Below, piece by piece: positions 5,310-14,237 of a stretch of DNA of 64,000 bases. The translations under genes and the position numbers were made by a program. A model generated the notes under the pieces. It had not been told where the DNA came from and searched no databases. It worked only from the letters and a program-made list of their open reading frames with translations. Origin of the DNA: Streptomyces sp. NBC_01264 (lineage in GTDB: Bacteria > Actinomycetota > Actinomycetes > Streptomycetales > Streptomycetaceae); assembly GCF_026340675.1 (NCBI RefSeq), contig NZ_JAPEOX010000001.1, forward strand, positions 3,162,001 through 3,226,000. Reading direction: 5' to 3'. Position 1 is the first letter of the stretch. The number at the start of each line of letters is the position of its first letter.

Positions 5310-8297
5310 TCAGCCCGCGTAGAACAGCTCGTCCACCACGCCCCGCGCCCGTCGGGTGATGCGCCGGTAGTCCTCCAGCATGTCGCCGACCGTGCCCTCC
5401 GCGTAGCCGAGGTAGCGGCCGACCGCGGCCAGTTCGCGGGCCTCCGAGGGGAAGGTGTCGCCCGCGCGGCCGCGGACCAGCATCACGGCGTTGCGGACCC
5501 GGGTGGCCAGGACCCAGGCCTCGTCGAGGATCTGCGCCTCCTCGGTGGGGATCAGGCCGGCCGCGTGCGCGGCGGCCAGGGCCTCGCGGGTCCGGGTGGT
5601 GCGCAGGCCCGGTTCCGCCCAGGCGTGCCGCATCTGGATCAGCTGGACGGTCCACTCGACGTCGCTGAGGCCGCCGCGGCCGAGCTTGGTGTGCAGGGTC
5701 GGGTCGGCGCCCCTGGGCAGGCGTTCGGATTCCATCCGGGCCTTGAGGCGCCGGATCTCGCGGACGGCGTCCTCGCCGAGGCCTTCCATCGGGTAGCGCA
5801 GCGGGTCGATCAGGTCGATGAAGCGCCGGCCCAGGTCGAGGTCGCCGGCCACCGGTTCGGCGCGCAGCAGGGCCTGGGACTCCCAGGTCAGGGACCAGCG
5901 GCGGTAGTAGGCGGCGTAGGAGGGCAGGGTGCGGACCAGCGGGCCGGAGCGGCCTTCGGGGCGCAGGTCGGCGTCGATGAGCAGCGGCGGGTCCGCGGTG
6001 GGGAGTTGGAGGAGCCTGCGCATTTCGGAGACGACGTGCTGGGCGGCCTTGGCGGCCTCCTGTTCGTCGACGCCCTCGCGCGGCTCGTGGACGAAGAGGA
6101 CGTCGGCGTCGGAGCCGTAGCCGAGCTCGTGGCCTCCGAAGCGGCCGACGCCGATGACGGCGAAGCGGGTGGGCAGGGTGTCGCCCCAGTGGCCCTGGAC
6201 GGCAGCGCGCAGGGCTCCGGCGACGGTGGCGGCGGTGAGTTCGGAGACGGCGCGGCCGACCCGGTCGACCAGGGCTCCGTGGTCCTCCTCGGCCGGGTTG
6301 TCCTCCGTACCGTAGGAGCCGATGATGTCGGCGGCCGTCGTACGGAACAGCTCGCGGCGGCGGACTCCGCGGGCGGCGGCGACCGCGGCCTCCGGGGTCC
6401 CGGCGCGGCCGACGGCGGCGAGCACCTCCTGCTCCAGGGCCTCGTGGGTACGGGGAACCAGGCCTTCGGGGTCGCCCAGCAGGGCCACCGCTTCGGGGGC
6501 GCGCATGAGCAGGTCGGGGGCGAGGCGTCCGGCGGAGAGCACGCGGGCGAGGTTCTCCGCGGCGGCGCCTTCGTCGCGCAGCAGGCGCAGGTACCAGGGG
6601 GTCTTGCCGAGGGCGTCGGAGACCTTGCGGAAGTTCAGCAGGCCCGCGTCCGGGTCGGCGGAGTCGGCGAACCAGCCGAGGAGCACGGGCAGCAGGGTCC
6701 GCTGGATGGCGGCGGCGCGGGTGACGCCGGAGGCCAGGGCTTCGAGGTGGCGCAGGGCGGCGGCCGGATCGGCGTACCCGAGGGCTTCGAGGCGCTGGCC
6801 GGCGGCGCGCGGGGAGAGCCGGGTCTCGCCGGGGGCGAGCTGGGCCACGGCGTCGAGCAGCGGCCGGTAGAAGATCTTCTCGTGCAGGCGGCGGACCACG
6901 GAGGCGTGCCGGCGCCAGGCCTTGTTGAGTTCGGCGACGGGTTCGGTGCGCAGGCCCAGCGAGCGGCCCAGGCGGCGCAGGTCGGCCTCGTCCTCGGGGA
7001 CGAGGTGGGTGCGGCGCAGCCGGTAGAGCTGGATGCGGTGCTCCATGGCCCGCAGGAAGCGGTACGCGTCGTGCAGTTGGGCGGCGTCGGCGCGCCCGAC
7101 GTAGCCGCCGGCGGCGAGGGCGGTGAGCGCGTCGAGGGTGGTGCCGGAGTGCAGGGTGGCGTCGGAGCGGCCGTGCACGAGCTGGAGGAGCTGGACGGCG
7201 AACTCGACGTCGCGCAGGCCCCCGGGGCCGAGTTTCAGCTCGCGCTCCACCTGGGCGGCGGGGATGTTGTCCACGACGCGGCGGCGCATCTTCTGCACGT
7301 CGGGGACGAAGTTCTCGCGCTCTGCGGCCTGCCAGACGAGGGGAGTTATGGCGGCGATGTACTCGGCGCCGAGCGCCTCGTCGCCGGCGACGGCGCGGGC
7401 CTTGAGGAGGGCCTGGAACTCCCAGGTCTTGGCCCAGCGCTGGTAGTAGGCGAGGTGGGAGGCGAGGGTGCGGACGAGCGGACCGTTTCGGCCCTCGGGC
7501 CGGAGGTTGGCGTCGACGGGCCAGATGGTGCCTTCGACGGTGGTCTCGGAGCAGATCCGCATGAGGTGGGAGGCGAGCCGGGCGGCGGCCTGGACGGCCT
7601 TGCCCTCGTCCGCGCCGGGGGCGGCGTCGCCGACGAAGATGACGTCCACGTCGGAGACGTAGTTCAGCTCGTTGCCGCCGCACTTGCCCATGGCGATGAC
7701 GGCGAGCCGGCAGAGCGCCACGTCCTCGGGGGCGGCGGCGCTCGCGATGCGCAGGGCCGCGCGGAGGGTGGCAGTGGCCAGGTCGGCGAGCTCGGCGGCG
7801 GTCTGGGCCACGTCTATGGTCCCGCAGACGTCGCGGGCGGCGATGGACAGCAGGCAGCGGCGGTAGGCGACGCGCAGCTCGACGGGGTCGTGGGCGCCGG
7901 CCAGGCCCTGCTCGAACTCGGGCAGCCCGGGGTGCAGGTCGGCGGCCTCGTAGGTGACGAGGGCCTGCCAGTCCCGGGGGTGGCGGGCGAGGTGGTCGCC
8001 GAGGGCTTCGGAGGCGCCGAGCACGCCGAGGAGCCGGTCGCGCAGGGGTTTGGCGCTGACGAGGGTGTCGAGGAGGACGGGCAGCTCCTCGGGGGCCTGC
8101 GCCTCGGCGATGCGGACCAGCCCGAGGAGGGCCAGGTCGGGATCGGCGGTGGCCCCGAGGGCGTCGATGAGCACCGGATCGGTGCGTACGGCGGCCAGCA
8201 CGTCGGTGTCGAGCAGCCGGGCGGCGGCCGAGGGGTCGGTGAACCCGCTGCGCACCAGCCGGCTGAAGGTACTGCTCCTGCGTCCCGGGACTGTCAT
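5310..8297 (-). CDS. glnE: Bifunctional glutamine synthetase adenylyltransferase/deadenylylase
   Basis: 995 residues, the usual length of GlnE, which adds AMP to or removes it from the regulatory Tyr of GSI-type glutamine synthetase in response to nitrogen state. Two nucleotidyltransferase domains are visible: the N-terminal half carries GKCGGNELNYVSDVDVIFV (about residues 205-223) and the C-terminal half GRFGGHELGYGSDADVLFV (about 713-731), each followed by DLRPEGRNGPLVR / DLRPEGRSGPLVR and by the helical GlnD-UR-like KxRxE region. ATG at 8297. It is transcribed alone. A glutamine synthetase gene lies 6 kb downstream on the same strand, but the substrate GSI (glnA) itself is not in the window. 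In S. coelicolor glnE and glnA2 are likewise close together (recalled knowledge). Confidence 0.97.
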   Translation of the reverse strand: MTVPGRRSSTFSRLVRSGFTDPSAAARLLDTDVLAAVRTDPVLIDALGATADPDLALLGLVRIAEAQAPEELPVLLDTLVSAKPLRDRLLGVLGASEALGDHLARHPRDWQALVTYEAADLHPGLPEFEQGLAGAHDPVELRVAYRRCLLSIAARDVCGTIDVAQTAAELADLATATLRAALRIASAAAPEDVALCRLAVIAMGKCGGNELNYVSDVDVIFVGDAAPGADEGKAVQAAARLASHLMRICSETTVEGTIWPVDANLRPEGRNGPLVRTLASHLAYYQRWAKTWEFQALLKARAVAGDEALGAEYIAAITPLVWQAAERENFVPDVQKMRRRVVDNIPAAQVERELKLGPGGLRDVEFAVQLLQLVHGRSDATLHSGTTLDALTALAAGGYVGRADAAQLHDAYRFLRAMEHRIQLYRLRRTHLVPEDEADLRRLGRSLGLRTEPVAELNKAWRRHASVVRRLHEKIFYRPLLDAVAQLAPGETRLSPRAAGQRLEALGYADPAAALRHLEALASGVTRAAAIQRTLLPVLLGWFADSADPDAGLLNFRKVSDALGKTPWYLRLLRDEGAAAENLARVLSAGRLAPDLLMRAPEAVALLGDPEGLVPRTHEALEQEVLAAVGRAGTPEAAVAAARGVRRRELFRTTAADIIGSYGTEDNPAEEDHGALVDRVGRAVSELTAATVAGALRAAVQGHWGDTLPTRFAVIGVGRFGGHELGYGSDADVLFVHEPREGVDEQEAAKAAQHVVSEMRRLLQLPTADPPLLIDADLRPEGRSGPLVRTLPSYAAYYRRWSLTWESQALLRAEPVAGDLDLGRRFIDLIDPLRYPMEGLGEDAVREIRRLKARMESERLPRGADPTLHTKLGRGGLSDVEWTVQLIQMRHAWAEPGLRTTRTREALAAAHAAGLIPTEEAQILDEAWVLATRVRNAVMLVRGRAGDTFPSEARELAAVGRYLGYAEGTVGDMLEDYRRITRRARGVVDELFYAG

Positions 8298-8531
8298 CCC
8301 GCCGCCTCCCGCGTACGTGGGCCTGCCCTTGCCCTGGCCGGGCGGCCGCGCGGGATGCCGCCTCCGGCAGGTGTCTGTCGGCTTCGGCAGGGTCCGCGGT
8401 TCCGCCCGGGGAGAGCCTAACCGGAGCGGGCGTTCGACTCACCGCATCCCCGGTGGGGCGTATTGTCGGATTTTTGGCACACTTGTGCCGCAATGGGGCC
8501 CGTTCCCCGCCGACCGGCCCGGAGGACCCCG

Positions 8532-10901
8532 ATGCACGACCCCGAACGTCCTGGCGAGGAACCTTCCGCGCGGCGGAACGACGGCCCCGGCGGCGGCCCC
8601 GCCGACGGCCTCGGCGCCGGCACCCCGGGCGGCCCTGCCGGAGGCTCGTCCGGAGCCCCCGCCGGAGACCCGTCCGGAGTCCCCGCCGGCCCGGGTGTCC
8701 GTACTCGGGGTACCCGCGCCGAGGCCCGTACCCGCCGGGCCCGCGCGGTCGCCGGCAGGCGGCCCGGGCGGCCCGGGCGGCGCGGGCGGGCCGGCAGGGC
8801 CGGCAAGGCCCTCGTGGCCGGTGCGGTGGCCGCCGTCGTCGCCGCCGCCGTCGGGGGGACGCTGCTCTGGGGGAACGGGGCCCTCGACGCCCTCACCCAC
8901 CCCGGCGCCGCCGACCGCAAGGCGGCGGGCTCCACCTCCGGGGACGCCGACCCGGCGGCCCTCACGGGCGCCGGCCGGGTGCTGCAGGTGCTGGCGCACC
9001 CCGACGACGACCTCTACTTCATGAACCCGGACCTGCGCTATTCCATAGCGGCGGGCCATCCCGTCACCTCGGTCTACCTCACCTCCGGCGAGGCCGACGG
9101 GATCAACGCGCGCGCGGCCGAGGTGGCCGTCACCCCGCCCGACAAGGCCGCCTACGCCGAGGCCCGCCAGAACGGCATCCGCTCCGCCTACGCGCAGATG
9201 GCCACCGGCGACAAGGACAGCCCCTGGAAGCGCACCGTCACGGAGACCGCGGGCGGCGGCCACGCCGAGATCGACGTCCTCACGGCGAAGCCGCAGGTCA
9301 ATCTGGTCTGGCTGCAGATGCGCGAGGCCGGCAACGTCTGGGCGCCCCGGCCCGACAGCCTGCACGGCCTCTGGGACGGCACGGTCCCCCGGCTGGAGTC
9401 GATGCTCGCCTCCGGAAGCCCGGTCAAGCAGCCGTTCACGTACACGAAGGACCAGGTCGTACGGACCCTCGTCGACGTCCTGAAGCGGTACGAGCCCACC
9501 ACCGTCCGCTCCCAGGACCCGACGCCCGGCCGCTACCCCGACGGCGGCAGGCACTACACGGACCATCAGGACCATTTCTACGGGGCCCGCTTCGTCCAGG
9601 TCGCGCTCGGCGCCTACGCGAAGGAGGTCAAGGACCGTCCGCACTTCTCCGTGCAGAACTACCTCGGCTACTTCAACGGCTGGCTCCCCAACGCCCTCGC
9701 CCCGGACGAGGCCAAGGCCAAACTGGACATCCTGGACACGTACGCCTGGACCGACCGGCAGAACCACTGCGGCAGCGCCGCCGGCTGCGGGGACCTGAAG
9801 GTCGCCGACCGCCCGACCGGCAACCACTGGAGCTCGACCATCAACTACGCCCGCGGCACCGCCACCTCCTGGCTGGCCGCCGACAAGGAGCACGGCCTGT
9901 GGGCGTTCAGGGTGCTCGACGGGCAGCTCGCCCTCTGGCACCGCACCGGCCTGCTCGGCGCCTGGAGCGGCCCCCGGCTGCTGCCCGAACCCGACGGCAC
10001 CGTCATGGACCAGGGCATCACCACCGTGACGCTGGCCGACGGCAGGATCGCCGCCTTCGGCACCCGCACCTCCTTCGGCGCCCGGCCCGCCGACTACCGG
10101 CGCGAGGTCGTCTACGCCGTGCAGCGGGCGCCCGGCTCCGAGGAGTTCGGGGAGTGGGCGGTGCTCGGCACCCCGGAGACCTCCGACGACAACTGGACCT
10201 CCGACATCAGCGCGCCCGCGGTGGCCCTCGACGGCTCCGGGCAGCTCGCGGTCTACGTGCGCGACGGCGCGTACACGCTGCGCGGGCGGGTGCAGTCCCC
10301 GACCGGCGCCTGGGGGCCGTGGAACCGGTACGGCGGCTCCGACCTGCACGGCAGCCCGGTCGCCGCGACCGACGCCACCGGCCGGCGCGTGGTCCTCGCC
10401 GCGACCACCAAGACCGTGCTGGGCTGGGCCCAGCCGAAGGCCGGCGCCCCGCTCGGCCCCGCCACCGCGACCGGGCTGCCGGCGCCGGCGCTGCCCATCA
10501 CGGCGCAGAGCCGGGAGGACGGCGTACGGCTGTGGTTCCGCAAGCCGGACTCGGGCGGGATCGGCACCGCCCTGTTCACCGGCGCCGGCGGGCTGCGGAT
10601 GACCGGGCTCACCGACCTGGGCGGGCGGTCGGGCTTCGGCGCGGTGACGGCGAGCGGCCGCCTGCTGGCCGGGCGGGCCGCGGGCGGCCGGCTGGGCTCC
10701 GACATCGGCCCGGGCCGGCCCTGGGAGCGGACGCCACTGATGTTCGTCGGGGCGCCCTCCTCGACGCTCAACGGCAAGAGCACGGTGAACCTGGCGGTCA
10801 TGGGGCTGGACGGGCGGCTGTACGTGACCTCGGCGGCGGACGACCCGAACGCGCACCTGGCCCCGTGGCAGCCGGTGGGACCGCCGAACGGCGCGCCCTG
10901 A
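8532..10901 (+). CDS. Membrane-anchored PIG-L family deacetylase with C-terminal propeller-like region
   Basis: 789 residues. A Gly/Pro/Ala-rich and then Arg-rich cytoplasmic N-terminus (1-92) leads to one transmembrane helix (about 93-113). The extracytoplasmic part starts with a PIG-L zinc deacetylase domain: LAHPDDDLYFMNPD with the AHPDDD metal motif at 155-160, LTSGEADG, and the second metal site TDHQDH with His345 and His348. PIG-L enzymes de-N-acetylate sugars such as GlcNAc-containing glycans or thiol precursors. Residues from about 440 on contain repeated W-G/P-LPDGR-AVF-type segments as in lectin-like beta-propellers, suggesting binding to an extracellular glycan. The ATG at 8532 has an SD (GGAGG) at 8520-8525; an in-frame ATG at 8496 is possible. 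The next gene is a paralogue. Confidence 0.88.
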   Translation: MHDPERPGEEPSARRNDGPGGGPADGLGAGTPGGPAGGSSGAPAGDPSGVPAGPGVRTRGTRAEARTRRARAVAGRRPGRPGRRGRAGRAGKALVAGAVAAVVAAAVGGTLLWGNGALDALTHPGAADRKAAGSTSGDADPAALTGAGRVLQVLAHPDDDLYFMNPDLRYSIAAGHPVTSVYLTSGEADGINARAAEVAVTPPDKAAYAEARQNGIRSAYAQMATGDKDSPWKRTVTETAGGGHAEIDVLTAKPQVNLVWLQMREAGNVWAPRPDSLHGLWDGTVPRLESMLASGSPVKQPFTYTKDQVVRTLVDVLKRYEPTTVRSQDPTPGRYPDGGRHYTDHQDHFYGARFVQVALGAYAKEVKDRPHFSVQNYLGYFNGWLPNALAPDEAKAKLDILDTYAWTDRQNHCGSAAGCGDLKVADRPTGNHWSSTINYARGTATSWLAADKEHGLWAFRVLDGQLALWHRTGLLGAWSGPRLLPEPDGTVMDQGITTVTLADGRIAAFGTRTSFGARPADYRREVVYAVQRAPGSEEFGEWAVLGTPETSDDNWTSDISAPAVALDGSGQLAVYVRDGAYTLRGRVQSPTGAWGPWNRYGGSDLHGSPVAATDATGRRVVLAATTKTVLGWAQPKAGAPLGPATATGLPAPALPITAQSREDGVRLWFRKPDSGGIGTALFTGAGGLRMTGLTDLGGRSGFGAVTASGRLLAGRAAGGRLGSDIGPGRPWERTPLMFVGAPSSTLNGKSTVNLAVMGLDGRLYVTSAADDPNAHLAPWQPVGPPNGAP

Positions 10902-10967
10902 CCCTCCTCTGACCACGCCCTGACCGTGCTCTGGCCACGCCTTGGCCGCGCCGCACGCGAACCGATC

Positions 10968-10993
10968 AACGCCCCCCCACGGGGGCGTTTTTT
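10968..10993 (+). terminator. Rho-independent terminator after first PIG-L gene
   Basis: AACGCCCCC (10968-10976), loop CCAC, GGGGGCGTT (10981-10989) and a run of six T to 10993: one of the few classical U-tract terminators in the window. The rest of the 302-nt gap (to 11203) shows only an AT-richer stretch with possible promoter elements for the next gene (ttggac at about 11133, gatagc at about 11153). Confidence 0.85.
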
Positions 10994-11203
10994 GGTGGGC
11001 GCGCACCGGCGGCGGCCGGCCTCCGCGCACGTGATCTCGGACACAGAGGAACCGCCCGCGCGCCGGATATCCGGGCGGTCCTTTCGACAAATCGGAATTC
11101 ATCGGCGATCGGGTGAACCAACTTGCGCGAATTGGACTCTCACTGACTGTCCGATAGCTTCACCCGGTTCTTCCTGCCGAACGACCTCAAGGCGACGCCA
11201 CCC

Positions 11204-13297
11204 ATGCCTGTATCCCGTCGACGTTTCCTCCTCGCGACCGTGGTCCCGATGCTGACCATCGGGGTCACCGGCGCGCTCGCCGTCGCCTCCGGCCAGCAGA
11301 CCGCGGCCGAGGCCGTCCCCGGAACCGGCTCCTCGACCGCCGCCCCCGTGAGCGCCACCAGCGGCTCGATCGTCCAGATCGTCGCCCACCCGGACGACGA
11401 CCTGTTCTTCATGAACCCGGACATCAGCCGCTCCCTGCTGGCCGGTACCCCGCTGACCACCCTGTACCTCACCTCCGGCGAGGCCGACGGCCGCAACCAG
11501 GCCAACGGCGGCGCGGCCAAGGACCCGGCGCAGCCCGCCGACCGCCCCCACTACGCGGAAGCCCGGCAGAACGGCATACGCGCGGCCTACGCGCAGATGG
11601 CCACCGGCGACCGCACCAGCCCGTGGCGCCGTACGGTCGTCACCACCGCCGGCGGCGGCAACGCCGAGCTCGACGTCCTCATAGCGAAGCCGCAGATCAA
11701 TCTGGTCTGGCTGCAGATGCGCGAGGCCCGCGCCCCGCTCGCCGACAGCCCGGACAGCCTGCGCGGCCTGTGGAACGGCCGGATACCGGCGATCACCCCG
11801 CAGCTCACCGCGGGCACTCCGGTCAAGATGCCGCCCGCGTACACCAAGGACCAGGTGATAGCGGCGATATCGGGGTTCCTCGAGCGGTACAAGCCGACGA
11901 CGATACGGATGCAGGACCCGTCACCGGGCCGGTACCCCGGCACCGGCAAGCTCACCGACCATCAGGACCACATGTACGGGGCGCGGTTCGCGCAGGCCGC
12001 GGCCGCCTCGTACGCCGCGCGGGTCCCGGTCGGGCAGCGCCCCCGCTTCACCGTGCAGAACTACGTCGGCTACCACAACGGCGCCCTGCCGCACTCCCTG
12101 GACCCGCAGACGGTCCAGGCGAAGCTCGGCTTCCTGAAGACGTACGCGTGGCAGGACCGGCAGAACTACTGCGGCTCGCCCTCCGGCTGCGGCGACCGCA
12201 AGGTCGCGGGCAGTCCGACCGGCCACAACTGGGCCCAGTCGCTGCGGTACGCGCGCGGCGACCACTCCTCCTGGCTGGTGCAGGGCACGACCGGCCGGCT
12301 GTACGCCTTCGGCGTCCTCGACGGACAGATGGCCGTCTGGAACCGCGGGGCCGGCACCGGCGCCGGCGCCGCCTGGCAGGGCCCGGTGCTGCTGCCGGGC
12401 ACCGGCATCGACCCGGGCGCGACCACCGCGCGGCTCCCCGACGGGCGCGTCGCCGTCTTCGCCACCCGGACCAGCTTCGGCACCCGGCCGCAGGACTACC
12501 GGCGCGAGATCGTCTACGCCGCCCAGTCCACGCCCGGCGGTCCGTTCGGGGCGTGGGTCGCGCTCGGCACCCCGGAGCCCCAGGACGACGGCGGCACCTC
12601 CTCGATCAGCGCGCCCGCGGTGGTCGCCGGCCCGGACGGGCTGCTGACGGTGTACGTCCGCGACTCCAAGCGCACCCTGCGCGCCCGCGCCCAGGAGCCC
12701 TCGGGCGCCTTCGGCGCCTGGCAGCAGCTGGGCGGCGCCGACCTCCAGTCCGACCCGGTGACCGCCACCGACTCCGCCGGGCGCCGCCACCTCTACGCCG
12801 CGACCACCCAGTCGGTGCTGGCCTGGATCCAGCCCGCCCCGGGCGCCCCGCTCGCCGGCCCCTTCCCGACCGGGCTCCCGGCCACCACCGTCCCCCTCAC
12901 CGCCGCCCCGGAAGCGGCGGGCGTCCGCCTGTACTTCCGGCGCCCCGACTCGGGCGTCGTACGCACCGCCCTGGTCACGGCAGCGGCCGGCGCCGCGAAG
13001 CCCACCGTCTCCAGCGTCACGGAGGCCGGCGGCCGGGCGGGCTACGGCGCGGTGGCCGTGGCGGGCCGCCTCATATCGGGCCGGGCCGACCTGGGCACCG
13101 TGGGCACGACGGGCCTCGGCGGCCCGCCGGCGTGGACGGAGTCCCGGATGCTCTACGCGGGCGCCCCGGCGGGCATCCAGGAACCGGGCGGCCCGACGAC
13201 CGTCGCGGTCCTCGGCCTGGACGCCGAACTCCACGTCACCACCCCCTCCTCCACCCCGAACCGCACCACCTGGCACCGCGCGGTACCGCCCGCGTAA
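11204..13297 (+). CDS. Tat-exported PIG-L family deacetylase (paralogue of the preceding gene)
   Basis: 697 residues. The N-terminus MPVSRRRFLLATVVPMLTIG is a twin-arginine signal with SRRRFLL, so the protein is probably folded before export. The PIG-L motif AHPDDDLFFMNPD is at 61-73 and LTDHQDHMYGARF supplies the second metal site. The same C-terminal propeller-like region follows, with LPDGRVAVFATRTSFGTRPQ almost superimposable on the first paralogue. An insertion AKDPAQPADRPHYAEARQNG distinguishes it. The two genes look like a tandem duplication with different export modes (membrane anchor versus Tat release). Natural substrate unknown; an extracellular N-acetylated glycan is likely from the family. 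Confidence 0.88.
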   Translation: MPVSRRRFLLATVVPMLTIGVTGALAVASGQQTAAEAVPGTGSSTAAPVSATSGSIVQIVAHPDDDLFFMNPDISRSLLAGTPLTTLYLTSGEADGRNQANGGAAKDPAQPADRPHYAEARQNGIRAAYAQMATGDRTSPWRRTVVTTAGGGNAELDVLIAKPQINLVWLQMREARAPLADSPDSLRGLWNGRIPAITPQLTAGTPVKMPPAYTKDQVIAAISGFLERYKPTTIRMQDPSPGRYPGTGKLTDHQDHMYGARFAQAAAASYAARVPVGQRPRFTVQNYVGYHNGALPHSLDPQTVQAKLGFLKTYAWQDRQNYCGSPSGCGDRKVAGSPTGHNWAQSLRYARGDHSSWLVQGTTGRLYAFGVLDGQMAVWNRGAGTGAGAAWQGPVLLPGTGIDPGATTARLPDGRVAVFATRTSFGTRPQDYRREIVYAAQSTPGGPFGAWVALGTPEPQDDGGTSSISAPAVVAGPDGLLTVYVRDSKRTLRARAQEPSGAFGAWQQLGGADLQSDPVTATDSAGRRHLYAATTQSVLAWIQPAPGAPLAGPFPTGLPATTVPLTAAPEAAGVRLYFRRPDSGVVRTALVTAAAGAAKPTVSSVTEAGGRAGYGAVAVAGRLISGRADLGTVGTTGLGGPPAWTESRMLYAGAPAGIQEPGGPTTVAVLGLDAELHVTTPSSTPNRTTWHRAVPPA

Positions 13298-13399
13298 GCG
13301 ACCACCCGGCACCGGGCGGGAACCCCGGTGCGAAGATGACCCCTCCGGTCGCCCGCACACGCCCCCGTGCGGGTACGCCAAGCCAAGGAGGGAGCACCC

Positions 13400-13798
13400 A
13401 TGTCACACACGTCGCTGCTCCGTCGCCCGGCGGCGGCCCCGCTGGCTTCGCTCGCGGTGCTGGGCGCGGGAGCCGCGTACCTCTGGGGCACCGATCCGCA
13501 CCGGCCCGGCCAGTGGCTCCCCCGCTGCCCCTTCAACTGGCTGACGGGCCTGGACTGCCCGGCCTGCGGCGGCACGCGGATGGCTTACGACATCCTGCAC
13601 GGCGACTTCGTCGCGGCCTTCCACGACAACGCGGCGCTGTTGCTGCTGGGGCTGCCGCTGGCCCTCTTCCTCTACGGCCGCTGGGTCACCGAAGGCCTGC
13701 GCGGGCGGAAGTACCACCCGGTGATCGGGATCCCGGGGCGGGCTGTCATCGTGGGGGTCGCCCTGACCTGGACGATTGTTCGAAATGCGGTCATGTGA
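13400..13798 (+). CDS. DUF2752 membrane protein
   Basis: 132 residues. The motif CPFNWLTGLDCPACGGTRMAYD followed by LHGDFVAAFHDNAALLLLG is diagnostic of DUF2752, small membrane proteins with a conserved Cys-Pro-x-Cys-Gly-Gly-Thr-Arg motif and two or three transmembrane helices. The start ATG 13400 is preceded by aaggaggga (about 13384-13392), a strong SD. Function of the family is unknown. It is followed 125 nt later by a TM2-domain protein, a frequent neighbour. The motif above is split here only for description; it is continuous in the protein. Confidence 0.88.
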   Translation: MSHTSLLRRPAAAPLASLAVLGAGAAYLWGTDPHRPGQWLPRCPFNWLTGLDCPACGGTRMAYDILHGDFVAAFHDNAALLLLGLPLALFLYGRWVTEGLRGRKYHPVIGIPGRAVIVGVALTWTIVRNAVM

Positions 13799-13923
13799 TC
13801 ACGGGTTGATCACGTTGCGAACCGCAGCGCAACCATCGACAACCGTCGCAGGTCAGTAGTTCCGCCGAGGCCCAACGGGTCGCGGCACACGTCCCCATAC
13901 AGCAGTTCGCAAGGAGCTTTCGC

Positions 13924-14166
13924 ATGTCCCAGAACATCGCCCCGAACGGTCAGCAGTACTCCGACAAGTCCAAGGTGACGGCCGGTCTGCTGCAGATCTT
14001 CCTCGGCGGCTTCGGCATCGGCCGCTTCTACACCGGCCACACCGGCATGGCCATCGCCCAGCTGCTCACCTGCGGCGGCCTCGGCTTCTGGGCCCTGATC
14101 GACGGCATCCTGTTCTTCGTGAAGAACGACCGCACCGACAGCCAGGGCCGCGTGCTGCGCGGCTGA
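13924..14166 (+). CDS. TM2-domain membrane protein
   Basis: 80 residues: a short hydrophilic N-terminus (MSQNIAPNGQQYSDKSKVTA) and the TM2 domain with LLQIFLGGFGIGRFYTGHTG, two membrane helices joined by a short loop, and a charged tail KNDRTDSQGRVLRG. SD AAGGAG lies 8-13 nt upstream. TM2 proteins are small membrane proteins of unknown function in bacteria. The gap before it (13799-13923) contains repeated TGATCAC words (13797-13803 and 13807-13813) and no gene. Confidence 0.9.
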   Translation: MSQNIAPNGQQYSDKSKVTAGLLQIFLGGFGIGRFYTGHTGMAIAQLLTCGGLGFWALIDGILFFVKNDRTDSQGRVLRG

Positions 14167-14184
14167 CGTGCCCCGTCACGTCGT

Positions 14185-14220
14185 ACGGCCGGCCCCCTCG
14201 AGACGGAGGGGGCCGGCCGT
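14185..14220. terminator. Bidirectional terminator between TM2 gene and glutamine synthetase gene
   Basis: A perfect 15-bp inverted repeat, ACGGCCGGCCCCCTC (14185-14199) and its complement at 14206-14220 with a 6-nt loop, separates two convergent genes. Confidence 0.8.
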
Positions 14221-14237
14221 AGGCGTATCCGCGCGGG

